The notes: generated by a model not told the origin, from the sequence alone. DNA of 64,000 nucleotides from Halichoerus grypus (GCF_964656455.1 NC_135712.1:66159239-66223238), one strand, 5' to 3'; counted from the stretch's first letter, positions 44,987 through 58,259 are shown. Made by a program: numbers and translations.

Positions 44987-46439
44987 AAACCACTTTCCTG
45001 GAGAAGAAAGAAGCATCATGATAGAGAACAGGTATCTCAGCTGATGGCAGGTCTAGCCTGGGCTGGTGCCCCGCCCCTCTGTGCATCCTCCCCCTTTGCC
45101 ATCTTCCTCCCATGGTACTGGATGCACAAAGTAGGGCAGACTGGTCTGTGCAGCAGCACCCAGGGAGCTAGGGGAAGGCCCCTGCTCTGACCCCTGAGGC
45201 TTAACTCTTTTGCTCCACACATACTTCCTTCTGGTCTTCTCTGTTCCCATTCCTGACATTCTTGGGCTTTTAGAAAACAGCGGATGGGCTTCTAAAAGCC
45301 TTCTATTGGGGAGCATTGGTTTCCATATTCCCTACTGTCCTCTCCTTTTCCACACCTTCCCTACCAGTCGAGGCCCATAGATCACAGTTGCCCCTGCTTC
45401 CTGGGAGGATCAAGAAGCCGGGCCTGCTGCTCTCTACTTCAGTGACCGTCAGCTAGGTGCAGCAGCTAACTCACCATAAAGTGAATGAAGCTGAGCTTCA
45501 GGGTTTCTCACGTACACAAGCGCTTCCCAAAGTCCCCTCCGAGCCTCCATTAGGGGCCCTAGCAGTGAGGTCACATGTCTTATTCTTTGGCAAAATCTTC
45601 ATAAGTATGAGATTTTAGCCACAATAGTTAAGACCATGTGTCTTTCCACTGTGACTTTTCCCTCCGTCACATTCTCCTGTTGAGTGGCACGGTAGTGGCC
45701 ACGGGCATTTTGTATTTGAATTCTATATTCTCTCTCTTAAAGAGCACTCCACACCCCGCCCCCCAAAAAAGAAGTTTTAGAAAGGTCAGCCTCACAAAAC
45801 TTATATGTTCCCTGTTTGCTGCTCCTCTCTGAGTTTCAGTTTCTTCATCTATAACCTGGGGTTGGCCGAGGTTCCTGCCACACATCCTGTGACTGGGTGC
45901 CTTTAGTTTCTCCTCTCCCGCTGCCCCTTCCTGCTGCACGTCGTCCCCACCCTCAGTACTGAGAGAGAAGCCATCCCAGTCTTGATATGGGGCACGTGGG
46001 AGCGGAGGGGGGAGGCGGTGAGCCTGAGCTTGGCCACGGCGCAGGCAGGCTGCCCCTGACTGACTGGCCTGCCCACGAGTTCACCTCCTCCAGATGGCCA
46101 CGCACCAGGCCCTCGGCCACTGTCCTCATGCCTGCTGTGTGTGGCAAGGAGTCAAGGCTCTAGGGAGAGATGCCCCCTCCGATTGATGCTGGTTGGGACA
46201 GGCCTTTGGTGATTTCTGTGTTCTGCTTAGCCCCTTGGAGCTTGTTGAGTCCATGAGTGTGAGGTCTATAGAGGTGCTAACTGACCGCTCCACTAATAGA
46301 GGTCAGAACAGAAGCTTCTACTTCCCAGGGTCAATAACCTGCTAACTGTAGCTCTTGGGGAGGCAAACTGTATGTGTGAGGAAGGGGGTAGGACAGGGCT
46401 CTGGAGAACATTATCCAGCAGAAAGCCCTTCCCATTCTA
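44986..46439. other. GC-richer intron 2 segment
   Basis: About 1.4 kb of GC-richer DNA with no recognised repeat and several unsupported ORFs on both strands. Possible regulatory DNA; function unknown. Confidence 0.45.
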
Positions 46440-46695
46440 CTTCCTATTCTATTTACTTGACAAATACTTAAATATATCACCTACTTTGTGCCAAGTACTG
46501 TTTTAAGCGTTTTATAAATGGTAACTTATTTAAACATCACAATACCTTGCTTATAGATGTAGAAACTAAAGCCCAGAGAGGTTAAGTAATTTGTCTAAGA
46601 TCCGCATAACTAAGGAGTGGCAGAGCTTAGATTCACCCCACGCAGTGGAGATTCAGCATCTGTTCCCTTAACCTTGACATTATACTGCTTCTTCC
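46440..46695 (-). repeat. MIR SINE fossil, antisense
   Basis: 'gtgccaagtactgttttaag', 'gaaactaaagcccagagagg' and 'ttaagtaatttgtctaagat' are reversed MIR. Confidence 0.88.
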
Positions 46696-48993
46696 GACTC
46701 CTGCTCACGAGCTATTCATAAGTGGTAGGATTTGTTCTGTGGAGACCCAAACAACTTTGGTAGATAGTGTCACTTCTGCCTCAGCCAAGTTCACAGGCTC
46801 CTCACGAGCACGTCCATCACCTTCCCTGCAGCCAGCACCTCATCTGTCCCTAATGTTTGGGTCCCCACTTTTCTCACCGCAGTGACCAGCCTAGCTCTTT
46901 TGACTCAGGAAAAAATGAAGAAAAAATGGCCTAGAAACAAATTTTTAGAAAAGTCTGATACCATTTTCCCCCAAACTTTCTGACTCTGCACACTGAAAGT
47001 GAGAATAAAGCTGAGAAGCCCTATCACAACTGAGTCCAGATGTCACTTTTGCCCTTGCCTTGCCTTTGAAGTTTCAAAGTACCCCGCCTGGATACTTCTC
47101 GGCCTCATAAAAGAGAATTACCAATATTGAAACCTTAAAAATAACCTCCCCAAACGGTAACTGCTTAAGTTTTATGGCAGGAAAAGAATCAGTGATTATA
47201 TATTTGGCAGTATAAATTTCAAAACTGAGATAGGAAATGGTGACACCAGATTAGAATATCACATTGTCAATACTTCCTATGCTATTAAAAACAGCAATAA
47301 CAAGAAAAACAACAAAACAGATACCATTTTTTTTTAACGAAGGAAAAGAATCAACTTGGATTGTATCTTTCTTCTCAGGACACATCCCTCTGCGTACTGG
47401 GCGGGTGAGCACTGACCTGGCCATAGGCAGGCATCCAAGGGAAGAAAGGAGACACAATTGGCCCAGTTAATCCGCAGCAAAAATGCAGGGCTGAATAATT
47501 TATTTGATGGCAGAGATAAAACAGTGCAGCAAAATAATTCTGTTTTTCCTCTCTCCCATAGGTTCTGTGTCCTCCCCCAGTCAGGGAAATTAGACATCAA
47601 AGTTGCTGCCCCTGCCCTTGAGGTGAAAACTGGATGAGAGTTTAAGACTGAAAAGGGCAGGAGGACTTTGCTGAATTAGGTTACGATTTGTGCTTTGTAT
47701 TTATAAAGCTAAAGGAATTTCTAAGTGCAACTTGCAGCGGCACCTTTAACTGTCAAGTTCTGTTTACTGCTAGCCCAGCACCTCTGTAACTCTCTAAAGC
47801 TGGGGCCAGAGTGGTATTTGGAAAATCACTAGTCCACACGTGCGAAGGAAATTCCTTTCTAGTTTGACTTTTGATGACTTTCTAGTTTGACTCTCTTACA
47901 GTCTGGGGGTTCTCTGGGCCATAGTGCTTCCCATTTCTCTTGACCAATACCTCTAGTTCAATGAATGTACCCAGAGTGTCACTGAAAATCTTTCTTCACT
48001 TTAAAATTTACATAAAATTAGCTCAAACCCTCATTCCACATCTTATGGAAAGGTCCGCTGTTTCCCCGCAGATTTTTGCAGGTTCCTAGTGGATGACTGC
48101 ATGGGTATTATGTTTATATGGTTACTTTTACTCCTATTTCCTGCTACTGTTGATAGTGGTTACCAAAATCACCCCCTGGAAGTGAACAGATAATTCAGAC
48201 TTCATTCCAAAATTCCCAAAGAATTGTCATGAAGCCTAATCGTTTTCCTATTGGAGTCACTCCTTCGTGGTAAGCTACTGTTTCAGGGTCTTTTGAAATA
48301 CATGTATGCTACCCGATAGGGAGTATCTTACCCCCAAAGTAATTAAGCATTCTAGTAGAGTGCTTAATAAGATCCAAAGAGTATGGACTGTCAGCCATAA
48401 TAATTTAGTGGAAGACAGTCACTGAATAGGATAAGTGTAGGGTTGTTCAGAAGCAAGAATGAAACTGGGAACAGAGACTTTTCCTAGGTGTGGGCTTATT
48501 TTCATTTATCTTGGTACTTACATTGGTACTTAGAATGGTACTTAGAATGAACGCACTTTTGATCCGAGGACTCATGTCCTGCTCCATTTGAACAGGGAAT
48601 ACAGAGGCTGCAATGGTAGATAGACTCCTTCAAAAAGGAGCAAGAGTTTGACAGACTGTAGTTTATTTTTCCCTTTGTGAGAGGTCTTAATATCATTTCC
48701 AGAATATGTAACTCTGGATTTTGCCACCCCCCTACCCCAGGACTGTTGAGATTTATGGAAACAAAAACAAACACTTGTAGCCCTTACTATAAAGGCAAGA
48801 TTTTACCTCTAGAGCTGATCTATTCCAGAGAGGTGACCCCTCGTATATTGGTGGGCCACAGGCCAAGTTCCAGGACCTCAAAACTATGAAAACAATTTTA
48901 ACACCTTCTAAGAGTATTTACCCATTCTTGGTTTCATTTTCACTTTCTTTCATTTCTTCTTATAGATGTCTCTATTAAAAAATATTGAACTCA
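46696..48993. other. Intron 2 segment, nothing recognised
   Basis: About 2.3 kb with no supported exon or clear repeat. Confidence 0.5.
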
Positions 48994-49005
48994 TTTCTCC
49001 ATTTA

Positions 49006-49169
49006 TTTATTTATTTATTTATTATTTTTTAATTTTTCATTATGTTCAGTTAGCCAACATATAGTACATCATAAGTTTTTGTTGTAGTGTTCAACAAATC
49101 ATTAGCTGTGTATAACACCCAGTGGTCATCCCAACACGTGCCCTCCTTAATACCCATCACCTGGTCACC
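49006..49169 (-). repeat. Short L1 3' end, antisense
   Basis: Reversed L1 3' UTR ('tagccaacatatagtacatc', 'ataacacccagtgg'), flanked by TTTCTCCATTTA at 48994-49005 and 49170-49181. Confidence 0.88.
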
Positions 49170-49196
49170 TTTCTCCATTTAAAAATCACTTTTCTG

Positions 49197-49424
49197 GGGC
49201 GCCTGGGTGGCTCAGTCATTAAGCGTCTGCCTTCGGCTCAGGTCATGATCCCACGGTCCTGGGATTGAGCCCCACATCGGGCTCCCTGCTCCGCAGGAGG
49301 CCTGCTTCTCCCTCTTCCACTCCCCCTGCTTGTGTTCCCTCTCTTACTATGTCTCTCTCTGTCAAATAAATAAAATCTTTAAAAAAAATTTAAAAATAAA
49401 TAAATAAATAAATAATAAATAAAT
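49197..49424 (+). repeat. can-SINE with target-site duplication
   Basis: Flanked by AAAAATCACTTTTCTG at 49181-49196 and 49425-49440. Its target begins at the last base of the L1 duplication. Confidence 0.96.
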
Positions 49425-49440
49425 AAAAATCACTTTTCTG

Positions 49441-50639
49441 TTCTTACTATAAAACAACAGACAAGAGAGTAAAAATAGTTATACATAGTTATGATCACAA
49501 TATATATGCAAGTTTCTGAATATGTTTTACTCAACACTGTTTCATACATATTTTCTAAAGTTTCTAAATGATTTTCACTTTTATAATTTTTGAAATTGCA
49601 TTAGTCCATTGAATTGAAGATGTAATTTGCTTTATTTTGTATGTATGTGTTTTTTTCATTTAGAAGTTATGGCCCCACTGTCTTCTTCGGTTGCTAAGGA
49701 GTTTAAATCTAATTGTCATTGTTTTATAGGTATTTTTCCTCCAGTTTTTAAAGAATGAGCTTGTAAGTTTGAAAAAATATTTTATGCTTTATGTTTAGCA
49801 GCTTTACCACAATATTTCTAGGTGGTATTTATTTTCATTTATCTTGCTTGGTATTCACTTTTGATCTGACCACTCATGTCCTGCTCAATTTGAATATTCA
49901 CAATCTATCTCTTCAACAATTGTTTATCTACCATTCCCTCCATTCTCTTCTCAAGAAACTCTAGAGCTTCTCAGACTAACTGTTCATGACTCTTAATCTG
50001 TTCTTCCACATTTTTACTTCTTTCTCTCTCTGTACAGCATGTCAACCAAGGGTCAGGAGGATCAGCATAGATGGGGGGGGGGGTTCCCTCTCATTGTTGA
50101 GGGAGCCCAGAACAAAAGTCTCCAGCAGTGTTATGGACCCTGGGGTAGGGGTAGGGAAGAAGGATGAGGGGAAGGGCTGGGGGTGGACATAATGAGTCAT
50201 CATGAAGAAAAGTGTCTTCAAGGCTCTCCCTCCTCCCCAACATAAGGAGGCCTCAGCAGAGGCACCTGGAAGAAGACCTCTACTTGAGGCTTCAGATAAA
50301 GATACCTAGGAATGAAGGTGCCTGGGCTATGAATGTAAATATGTGAATGAGCACGACTGGCTACAGATCTTGAGTTTTGACTACAACTCCCGTCAGAGAC
50401 TGCTGTGCATGGGCTGTGCACTAAGTCTGGTATGGGGAGGATAGTTTTCCCCCAGGAAGCCTGCTAGGTAAAACCTTTGTAATTGCCTAGGGTCAGGACT
50501 AAAAAAAATCAACATAGGTTTTTAACTAGAAGTTAGATTACTCAGGAGAAACAGACAATAACCAACATACCGCATCATGTCAGGTCATGATAAGTACTCT
50601 GATAAAAAATAAGTCAATGTAAGGAATAAGGAGTGACAA
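49441..50639. other. Intron 2 segment, nothing recognised
   Basis: AT-rich then GC-richer DNA with a G11 run at 50073-50083. No gene is supported. Confidence 0.5.
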
Positions 50640-51150
50640 GGATGCTATCTTCAATAGGATGGTCAGAGAAATCTCCCGAGGGGGTAGCATTTTATGAGAG
50701 ACTTATATGAAGTGAAGAAATAACTATGAGACTGTATGGAGGAAGAGTCTTCTAGGCAGAGGGATTAATATGAGAAAAGGCCTTGAGATAGAGCATGCCT
50801 GTCTTTTGGAGGAATGACAAGGAAGCCAGTGTGGCTGGAGCTGAGTAAGTGAGGGAAAGAGGTTTGAAAAGTACCAGGGACCAGATTACATGAGACCTTG
50901 TAGGCCAGGGAAGGATTTTGGATTTAGTTCTCAGTGTGATGGAAAAGGATTTGGATTTAATTTTCAGTGTGGTGGGAAGTCATCAGGGAATTCTGAACAG
51001 GAGAATTATGGCATCTGAGATATATTTTAAAGGATGGTTTTGGCTTGAGGAACCAGACTTGGGGCAAGGATGAAAGTGGGCAATTAGAAGGCAATTGCAA
51101 TTATCCAGTCAAATGGTAATGGAAGTTTGGCCAAGGTTAGTATCTGTAGA
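50640..51150 (-). repeat. L2 LINE 3' fossil, antisense
   Basis: 'aaggaagccagtgtggctgg', 'agaccttgtaggccaggga' and 'caggagaattatggcatctg' are reversed L2. The element may extend to about 51330. Confidence 0.75.
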
Positions 51151-52695
51151 CCCAGTGAAAAATATTCCAATTCATAATCTATCTCAGTGAGGCAGAAGAA
51201 CTGATGGAGTGGTGGCAGGAGAAGGAATGAAATGAAAAGATGGGAGGTGGTGGTAATAAGGTGAGGTGCTTGATACTGAGAGTTTTTGGGAGATATAGAG
51301 GGAGCACTTTGGTCTGGGGTCTGGTCCAAGGAGGAGATGGCTGAGGCAGAGTGGACAACAAGACCATTGGAGAGGAAAAGGACAAGAAAATGAGAGGCTC
51401 GACACTGTGTGCATGAAGCTAAAAGCACCTAGACAGGGTCAGTGAAGGAGAAGGCAGGAGAAGTTGGCTGCAGCAAGCCAGGTACTCAGATCTTCAGTGA
51501 ATAAGGGGCACCTAGGAGGAAGATGAACAACAGCGGCCATGAGGGGTTGGGGTAGTATAGCCTGATGGCTTGTACTTTGAAGGAGCTGGGTTGTTTTATT
51601 TTAACGTATAATGATTTTACATTATATGATGCTTCATAAACTTTAATAGATCATATTTCATAAAACATATAGTATATTTTTATAATTTTACAAAATATAT
51701 ACAGATATGTATAATATATAAATATATATAATTATCTATATATTTATATAGATAATAAGATACATGTTAAGCTTGAAATAAAAGCAAAGCTAGTTTTAAC
51801 AGAAATATCATGTAGGCCATGAAAACTGCTGAAAAACCATCCCTCCTCTACAACAGAGGATCTTACTGTTAAAGAAGAAAAATATTAGAGGACACTTCTT
51901 AAAGCACAGTAAAGAAGTCTTTATCCAAGGGGTGGAGGTGCTATTGAGATAGGCATAAGGACCACTGCAAAGGGATTTTACAGTGAGGGAGAGATATTTG
52001 GCTTAACTCCAAATATAGCATGGGCAGGTGGGAATTTATAGCCAAGGAGAAAGGTGGGGGCAGGGTGGGGGGCGGTCAGCGGATGGAAAATTACTAAGGG
52101 GAAACAAGGATAGGAGGGATTCTGCCCAAACCCACTTAACAGGATTCTTGCTAAGGACAGGCCAGGGTAATCAGACATCCCCTGGGGGATGGTGGAGGAT
52201 AAGGAACCTGATCAGATTCAAGCATAATCAGGTAGCAAGGTTGGGGATTCTGGTTAAACTGGGTGCTTAGCAGGGTTCTTGCTAAAACTGGGTTTTACAA
52301 GGACGTGCACAGATGGGCAGAGGAGTGGATCAGGAGCCTGAATAAATTTTGATCAAGCAAAGAGTCTTTGTCATACCTAAAAGATAATATCTCCAAGATC
52401 TCTGGATAAATACAAAACCCTTTTTCTCTGGTTGCCCCGTTCTTTGCTTCACACTGTCTCCTCACACTTCCCTTACCTATATTAAAGTTCAGCTTTGGTT
52501 ATCATAGTTCTACATCTCCTCAGCCACATCTGTGCAGACCCTCTCTTGGGTATCTTCTACAGATGGTTCAGATAAGTACTGACAGCAGCAAGTGGGGGAA
52601 ACTTCCACTGAGATGGAAGACAGCGGAGGAAGAGAGTACCTGCCGCTATATAAACAGCAGTATCCAGCAGACAGGTGAATAGGGTATCTGGAACT
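51151..52695. other. Intron 2 segment with an AT-rich tract
   Basis: It includes a TA-rich low-complexity tract at about 51660-51760. Otherwise nothing is recognised. Confidence 0.5.
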
Positions 52696-53360
52696 CTAGT
52701 GAGAGTGATTGGCTGGAAATAAGCATCTGTGAATTATTAGCTTATAGTTTGCAGCTGAATCCATGGGGATAGGAGAGAAAAACCAGAGAGAGTGGAGAGT
52801 AAGGAGAAGATCAAGAACAGGCACTTGAGATAATCAGCATTTAAGGAGCGATCAGAGAAAACTGACGAGGAGGTCAGAGAATGGGAAGGAAGAGAGTTTC
52901 CAGAAGGAGATAGGCCAACACTGTGACATTCAACAGAGTGGGCAAATAACATGAGGTCTGAAAAGAGCTCTGACTTTGGCACTGGTGGGAAGTCAATGAC
53001 AACCTTTGAGGGGGAAGTTCTGGCACAGAGGTGGGGGACAGAGGCTAGGGGTGGAGGCAGCAATTGCTACTTACTCTTTCAGGGAGTTTGACTATAAGAG
53101 AAAAAGAAACTAAAAGCAGTAGCAAAGGGAATTGTTGAAGTAACTGCTATGAGGAAGGGAGAGGGTAGTAAGCAGGGTAACCAGCTCACAGAACAAATTA
53201 AATGGGACAGGAACAGATTTATAATATCATCAGTCTGAACAATTGAATAATTTCCTCCAGTATTGCTCAAACATTTAGTTGTAAGAACAGGCATGTAGAT
53301 CAAAAGTAAAGTGTTCTTCGGATGAGTTCTGCAATGGCTACAGTGGCTGGTGACTATCCT
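52696..53360 (-). repeat. Possible L2 fossil, antisense
   Basis: 'gaggtcagagaatgggaagg' and 'caacactgtgacattcaaca' resemble the reversed L2 RT region seen near 15100. A weak call by eye. Confidence 0.35.
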
Positions 53361-54724
53361 GCTGGTCAGCACAAATATAGAACATTTCCATCATTGCAGA
53401 GAAGGCTTTCGGAAAGCACTGCGCTACAGGGTCTAAACTGGATAGAGCTGAGGTCTTGATGAAGTAAAAGAACAAATGTTGGTGGAGTAATAAAGAGCAA
53501 ATCTTGGAGGAAGATATCTTGTGGACAGAGATAGGTACATTGAGGTTTAAGATTTTAGGAAGAGCTGTTCTTGGTGAAAAGGTTCAGGGTTATGTCATGG
53601 GAGAGGAGCTGCTAAAATAGCCTGTGGATAAAGATTTTTGAAATGGAAAAGGCCAAAGAACTTTGAAGCCAGGTTGTTGGTGAACTTATCCATGCTGAAG
53701 TAGCTCAAATGGATAGTAATAGTTGGTTGGAAAGAAAAACCTTACAACTACTGCCAAAATCCTCAGTGAACAAAGAACTAATGACAAATGATTAGTAGCT
53801 AACAGCAGTGAGAGAGGCAGGCACCTCAAAATGGGAAGGATGTTGTTGCTCAAGTTCCTTGTGAAGTGTGCTAAAACAAGCAGTGACTAAGGACAAGGGG
53901 TGTCCTTTAGGTAGGGCCAGATTTCAATGAAAGCATAACCTTGGGGGAAACATTTGATGGAGAGGCTGAAGATGCAGAGGAGTTTATTACAATGGAATGA
54001 GATTTCCAGAGGACCTAGTAAAGCTTTGAAGGAAGTTTAGTAAAAGAAGAAAAATCTATGAGTACAGATAACCATAGTAACATGAGAAAAAGATGGTTCT
54101 TGAATGTATAAGACATGCATTTAGGGTAGTGGCCAGGGAAGACTGAAGTCCCAGGTGTAGTCAGAGACCTCATAAGGTTAGAAGACTACAGTTTTTGTGT
54201 AACATTCAAACAGTATATTGCTAAGGAACAAACTTGTCTATCTGATTAGGGAGGTGTCTAGATGGATCTTGTGTGCCTAGCTCCTGACATCATCAGAGCA
54301 ACCAGTTATAACCAGACCCAGACCTTTTTATTACCCAAGTCCTGGGCAAGGGAGAGAATCTCAATGTGTACCCACCAATGGAGTCCCAGTGAGTCCAGTA
54401 GCTGGGTGACCTAAGATGTGGGGTCATCACAGGACTCCACTGAAGCTGCTTAGGAAAAATAGACCTTGAGCTAAATCTTCCCCATGTCATCAGGAATTAG
54501 CATGTGTACCGTGTATAGCTCTGAGTGATGTCATGGAAGGCAGTGGTTGGTGAGGAACTACAGAGTGCAAATTATGAAATACTTTCAGTTCCACTCGAAA
54601 TGGACCTCGGAGTGATTTCCACCCCAGAGTGAGGGGAGAAGGAGGAGGGACAGATAGGAACAAATTTTTCCTATCATTACCTTCTCTGTTCTACTTTGGA
54701 GACAGAGGTAGAGACACTCTCCTG
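53361..54724. other. Intron 2 segment, purine-rich, unassigned
   Basis: Its purine-rich character resembles the flanking L2-like text, but I cannot place it. No gene is seen. Confidence 0.4.
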
Positions 54725-54862
54725 CAACTTCTCAAACTGAGCTATTGTTAAAATTCAGATTCTAACTCAGCAGGTGTGGTGGGGGAGGGGCAGAGATTCC
54801 ACATTTCTGACCAGCCCCCTGGTGATGCTCATGCCTTTAGAACACAGACCACACTTTTGATT
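54725..54862. mobile_element. MER5A-like hAT fossil
   Basis: 'ttctcaaactgagctattgt', 'cagattctaactcagcaggt', 'gattccacatttctgacc' and 'gaccacacttttga' are the expected order for MER5A. Confidence 0.85.
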
Positions 54863-56941
54863 GGTAGGTGAGGAGGGGGACAGTCAGATGGGTGTAAGGG
54901 AAAGCCCGTATAATGTTTGGGAGGGGGGACCCAAGTCAGAGAATTTAGACTGGTCTGTTATTGGAAAGAGTGGGTGGGAAGGAGAGATGATACTGTGCGG
55001 TTCTGCAGAGAAATAGTCATAAATCAAGGAGAGAGAAGAAGCCAAAGGTGAAGTCATTTCTGGGCCCAGTAGGCAATAACATAACATTGACCGTTAACTG
55101 GCAGAATTTTCAACTATGAGTTTGGTTTCTCCCTTAGGTCATCCGCCCTAAAACCAGAATGAGTTTTCCCAGAGATATAGCTGCTAGAAGTTTTTACAGC
55201 AGGTGGCACTCTTACATTATCATTCAGAATTTAGCAAAGAAGCAGCAGGAGTCCCAGGATTGCCTTGTAAGGCAACTGCTGAATACGGTAAATCTTCCTT
55301 AGGTTCCCCTTTCACAGTTCCAGGTACTCAGGTAAATTTTCCCACCACCCTCCAATATGGGAACACATCCTGTGCATATGCTGCATTTCATATTTGCCAA
55401 GTGCTTCACAGGGTTCTAGTGAACACAATGCAATAGGCAGTGATTTGAACTTGTGCTGACTCTCACAGGTGCCTGAGTCCTCTTTCCTTAGAATTCAAAC
55501 CACCACCAACCCTTTTGATTATGTGTTCTCACTGGGCCACTCTGTGGACAGTTCAATTTTGCCAGGTGCATGTCACTCTTATTTGTCCTACTCCCTCTTA
55601 GAAGAGAAACCCATTGATCAGATCAATTTACTTTCTCCTGCCGCCCTCAAACACACCTCAAAGGAACTCCTCTCATCTCTCTCACCAACCTACCTCCTCT
55701 TTCCCCCTTAATGTCAACAACTCTTCACTGAAGTCTGGAATGATGAAGCTTTATTCAAAACCCACCCTAACATTTTCCCCATGGCAGCATTTAACTTTAT
55801 ATTAACTAAGAAACAGCATTTCCCACTAACCCTGCACTTCTCACCCACCACTACTTAATTTCTTGGCCAACTCTCAAGTAATTCTGTAACCCAGAATAGG
55901 CCCACAAAACCCTATAATCGAACACATTTAAGGAGCTAAGTGGCACACATCCCTTCCACAAACTTCAATATGTCCTCAGGGGTGAAAGCCTTTCTCTGAA
56001 CTCTCCCAGCGTGTCCTCCAGGGGTTGTAAAAATTTCCAGTGGCAATGCATACTGGGAAAAGCAAGTGCCTCGTACCTGGGGTTTCCCCAATACTCCAAA
56101 AGCACATCCTCACCTTCTTATCTATGATTCATTTCCAGCATTTCATTCATGTACGTTAAATGGTCTTTGACCAGCACAATCCCAAAACAACCATCAGAAG
56201 GCCCAGTTCTCCTTCTGATCCCTGAAAGAGCTTAGAGAGGTCACTGAAAATAGAGGCTTTGGTTGACTGTGTCATTTCCAAACTGTTTTACATCCTTGGG
56301 CAAGCTGGCCATGGAAACAGCATTCATGAGGAAAACTCTGTAAAGGGAACTATTTGAATTTCAAAGACATTACTCAATGTGATACCCAACTAGTAAGGCA
56401 TAATGAGGGGGGCAGATATTAAATTTGTTACCATTATCAGAAATCTTTTCACTATAGAGGGGCAAGGAATAAGGGGATGGGGAGGGAAAGGGAGAGCTTT
56501 TGGTGATGGTGTAGAAGTAATGGAGCTTGAAACAGCTACAGTGAAGAGAATCAGTATTCAGGTTATAGGAAGGTTAACAGAGGGGTGGATGCATTGTCTA
56601 ACTCTGCTGTTTTTCCCTGGTCTGGGATTTAAATTCACAGAACCACAGTACTAGAAAGATTCTTGGAACACTTAGTCCACCCCTTCATTAAACTGATAAG
56701 GAAACAGAGCCTCATGGTGGTGCAGTTTGCACAAGGCCCATATTTATTTATCAGTGGAGTGAGGACAAATGTCCCATTCTCCAGATGCCAGTATGTAGGC
56801 ACATTCCAGAGTTTAATACCTAGTTCTTCAGTATCATTACTGATAAGATAGCATCTGGGTATTGTATAAAGAGAAACGGAGTTGTTTTTTTCTTCTTCCT
56901 TCTTGTTTCTCCTTCCCTAATCTCTACCTTTCCTTTTTTAG
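54863..56941. other. CD86: End of CD86 intron 2
   Basis: No exon or clear repeat. An ORF of 80 codons at 55469-55711 has no recognised domain. A long pyrimidine tract (56886-56940) precedes the IgV exon. Confidence 0.5.
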
Positions 56942-57277
56942 GTGCTGCTTCCACGAAGAGTCAAGCTTATTTCAACAAGACTGGAGAACTGCCATGCCAT
57001 TTTACAAACTCTCAAAACATAAGCCTGGATGAGTTGGTAGTATTTTGGCAGGACCAGGATAAGCTGGTTCTGTATGAGCTATTCAGAGGCAAAGAGAACC
57101 CTCAAAATGTTCATCCCAAGTATAAAGGCCGCACAAGCTTTGACAAGGACAATTGGACCCTGAAACTCCACAACGTTCAGATCAAGGACAAGGGCTCATA
57201 TCAATGTTTCATTCATCATAAAGGGCCCAAAGGACTAGTCCCCATGTACCACATGAGTTCTGACCTATCAGTGCTTG
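56942..57277 (+). CDS. CD86: CD86 exon 3: IgV-like receptor-binding domain
   Basis: The acceptor is TTTTTTAG (ends 56941) and the donor GTATGT (57278); the exon is 336 bases, phase 1 at both ends. Residues are numbered from the exon 1a Met. The exon encodes G22-L133. The V-set disulfide cysteines are C40 and C110, and the F-strand motif DKGSYQC is at 104-110. The C strand VVFWQDQ (54-60) is identical to human in my recollection and belongs to the face that binds CD28 and CTLA-4. Sequons in this exon are N33 (NKT), N47 (NIS) and N92 (NWT). Position 107 is Ser where human has Leu. No stop or frameshift is seen. Related family members such as CD80 have a different C strand and N-terminus, so the CD86 assignment is firm. 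Confidence 0.97.
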
Positions 57278-57346
57278 GTATGTAGTCAATGGCGCGTTCA
57301 GGTCCCTGGCCTTCTCAGATGAGACTGCAATGAGCAGAGAAATGTT

Positions 57347-57388
57347 GGGGTGGGGGGGTGGTGAGGGAGTGGGAGGGTTGTGGGTGGT
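57347..57388 (+). promoter_or_regulatory. G-run cluster after the IgV exon donor
   Basis: Runs GGGG, GGGGGGG, GGG, GGG, GGG and GGG occur within about 42 bases, starting 69 bases past the donor. This can form a G-quadruplex in the nascent RNA, and intronic G-runs near donors often bind hnRNP H/F. Confidence 0.5.
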
Positions 57389-58023
57389 ACCTGCAGAGGG
57401 AAGGCAGGAGACAGCCATTTCTGGGAAGTCCATTTGAAGGGAATGCAGGGTTTGGTGATAGGGAACTGAAAATCCTTTGTACTTTTTATAGTTTGCTTCT
57501 GAAGGATCAGTAAGAATTTGCTTTGGGGACAACTTAAGGCTAACTGAACAAAGTTAATGTGGCTAAGGGAAAACCAGGGGTAATTTGGCCATTACTAAGT
57601 TTACGTAACTATACAGGCCTCAGATCTCTTTTACATTCATTTTTTTCCTTTGGTCCAAGATTTGTCACCCACTAAATCTTTGCCTAGAGCTCCTAGCAAA
57701 GGTGACAGCTGATTGATTTGGGTTTTTCCTTCAACCTCCTGGAGGTCACTTATGAGCTGTTTGCTGCCCAACCAAGAGCCCGGTAGACAGTTCTGTTAAC
57801 ATACGTATAGATTTTGATGCACAGTTCTGTTAACATACATATAGATTTAGGTAACCACCACTATAAATAGGGTACAAACATTTCCATCACCCTAAAAAAA
57901 TTTCTTCATGGTATTGCTTTATAATCATACCCTCTCCATACCCATAAGCCCTGTTTTGAATCCTACAGTCTTATCTTTTTTGAGAACATCACATAAATGG
58001 AGCCATACAGTATGTAACCTTTT
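57389..58023. other. Intron 3 segment, L1-like near its end
   Basis: From about 57790 there is reversed L1-like text ('gaatcctacagtcttatc', 'aaatggagccatacagtatg') that surrounds the SINE and resumes after it. Confidence 0.45.
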
Positions 58024-58039
58024 AAGATTGGCTTCTTTT

Positions 58040-58243
58040 TTTTTTTTTTAAGATTTTATTTATTTATCTGACAGAGAGAGACACAGCGAGAGAGGGAACA
58101 CAAGAAGCGGGAGTGGGAGAGGGAGAGGGAGAAGCAGGCTTCCCGCAGAGCAGGGAGCCTGATGCAGGGCTTGATTCCAGGACCCTGGGATCATGACCTG
58201 AGCCGAAGGCAGATGCTTAACAACTGAGCCACCCAGGCACCCC
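58040..58243 (-). repeat. can-SINE, antisense, with target-site duplication
   Basis: Flanked by AAGATTGGCTTCTTTT at 58024-58039 and 58244-58259. Confidence 0.97.
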
Positions 58244-58259
58244 AAGATTGGCTTCTTTT

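Noticed and set aside
55469..55711. 80-codon ORF in intron 2
   Set aside because: No family recognised; no evidence of splicing or of a processed pseudogene.
57209..57532. 107-codon antisense ORF over the IgV exon
   Set aside because: It is the shadow of CD86 exon 3 and its intron on the opposite strand.
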